A stretch of DNA of 5,774 nt from Candidatus Limimorpha equi (GTDB taxonomy: Bacteria > Bacteroidota > Bacteroidia > Bacteroidales > F082), in NCBI GenBank assembly GCA_018065885.1, contig JAGHSL010000054.1:1-5774 (forward strand). Reading direction: 5' to 3'. A program made the translations under genes and the position numbers. The notes under the pieces were generated by a model, which saw nothing but the letters and a program-made list of their open reading frames with translations, was not told the DNA's origin and did no database searches. Positions within the stretch are counted from its first letter, which is position 1; every line of letters starts with the position of its first letter. This document shows positions 5,352 to 5,774 of the stretch, in pieces.

Positions 5352-5774
5352 CTAAAAAACTTTTCCCCACTTAATCGTAGTGACATTCATGCCGAACATA
5401 TACCGATAATCTATTGAATCTGTTCTGCACAACTTGGCATCAATTAATCCTTGTACCATTGGATCACAAGGCTTGCCACAATCCTTAATGGTCATCTGGA
5501 AAAAATCATCACCTTCAGAAAGTGCTAAATCCATATATTTCAAATGTTTGGGTTTGTGTTCAAGAGCATTATCGTAAAGTATACCACTCGTTTCAATTAT
5601 AGATGAAAATATCTGTTCCGGCATTTCACACGCATCGGCAAAAACACGTACTACATGCTTGAAGTCATCGATATGGCGGCGCTCATAGTCGAGCGAACAT
5701 TCGAATTTGATTTGATTGGGGTACTTGTCAACGAGAGTCAGTTTTGTATATTCTGGATTTTTAAGGTGTTGCAG
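5352..5774 (-). CDS. GHKL-type ATP-binding protein, C-terminal part (runs off the window)
   Basis: The last 140 residues are visible. The frame stays open to the right edge, so the ATG at 5624 is internal, not the start. The segment IIETSGILYDNALEHK carries an N-box-like NALEH (Asn69 and His73 counted from the edge), and IKDCGKPCDP (96-105) corresponds to the D-x-G-x-P ATP-binding loop of histidine-kinase-like ATPases of the anti-sigma-factor type. It ends YRYMFGMNVTTIKW. The residue four before the N-box Asn is Ile, not the usual Glu, which suggests ATP binding rather than turnover; Glu61 could be a shifted equivalent. This may be a domain at the end of a larger regulator or membrane protein. 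The rest is outside the window, so the role cannot be stated. Its terminator is probably the hairpin at 5309-5337. Confidence 0.65.
   Translation of the reverse strand: MQHLKNPEYTKLTLVDKYPNQIKFECSLDYERRHIDDFKHVVRVFADACEMPEQIFSSIIETSGILYDNALEHKPKHLKYMDLALSEGDDFFQMTIKDCGKPCDPMVQGLIDAKLCRTDSIDYRYMFGMNVTTIKWGKVF

Overview
The window looks like a chromosomal accessory stretch from a member of the Bacteroidales, most like Prevotella or a relative. The support is: promoter -7 boxes of the TAnnTTTG type, A-rich leaders instead of Shine-Dalgarno sites, a lipoprotein with an LAASCKKE-type signal, a fimbrillin-like/FISUMP-like surface lipoprotein, and an AAA-ATPase/PD-(D/E)XK gene of a kind that is strongly multiplied in this phylum. 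The species is not determinable from what I can see.

Layout, left to right. Positions 1-127 are the first copy of a 127-bp direct repeat whose second copy lies at 5169-5295. Each copy joins an antisense piece of nadE to a short plus-strand reading frame that ends at the repeat's right edge. Positions 128-432 hold a REP-like palindrome and a terminator. Minus-strand 433-2013 encodes a full-length AAA-ATPase/PD-(D/E)XK protein with its own promoter box. Just upstream of it lies an unusual array of 9-nt units arranged in four groups of three (2075-2218, with degenerate outliers to about 2283). Next comes a terminator, then on the minus strand a 559-residue surface lipoprotein (2370-4049) preceded by a 69-residue Gly/Trp-rich peptide gene (4122-4331). 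These two are probably one transcript, started from a good Bacteroidales promoter at 4707-4735. Its roughly 370-nt leader contains a 116-bp imperfect palindrome and a second hairpin followed by seven U's. The two structures share sequence and exclude each other, which is the arrangement of an attenuator.

Further right is the C-terminal fifth of NAD+ synthetase (4817 to about 5195), cut off abruptly where the second repeat copy begins its plus-strand part. A perfect 12-bp hairpin follows. The window ends inside the C-terminal part of a GHKL-type ATP-binding protein on the minus strand.

All intact genes run on the minus strand, but they form at least three separate transcription units. I see no complete known defence, CRISPR or biosynthetic system. 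The items most worth a second look are the duplicated nadE junction whose copies differ only by synonymous changes, the triplet-of-9-mers array, the leader with exclusive hairpins, and the change of codon usage inside the lipoprotein gene.
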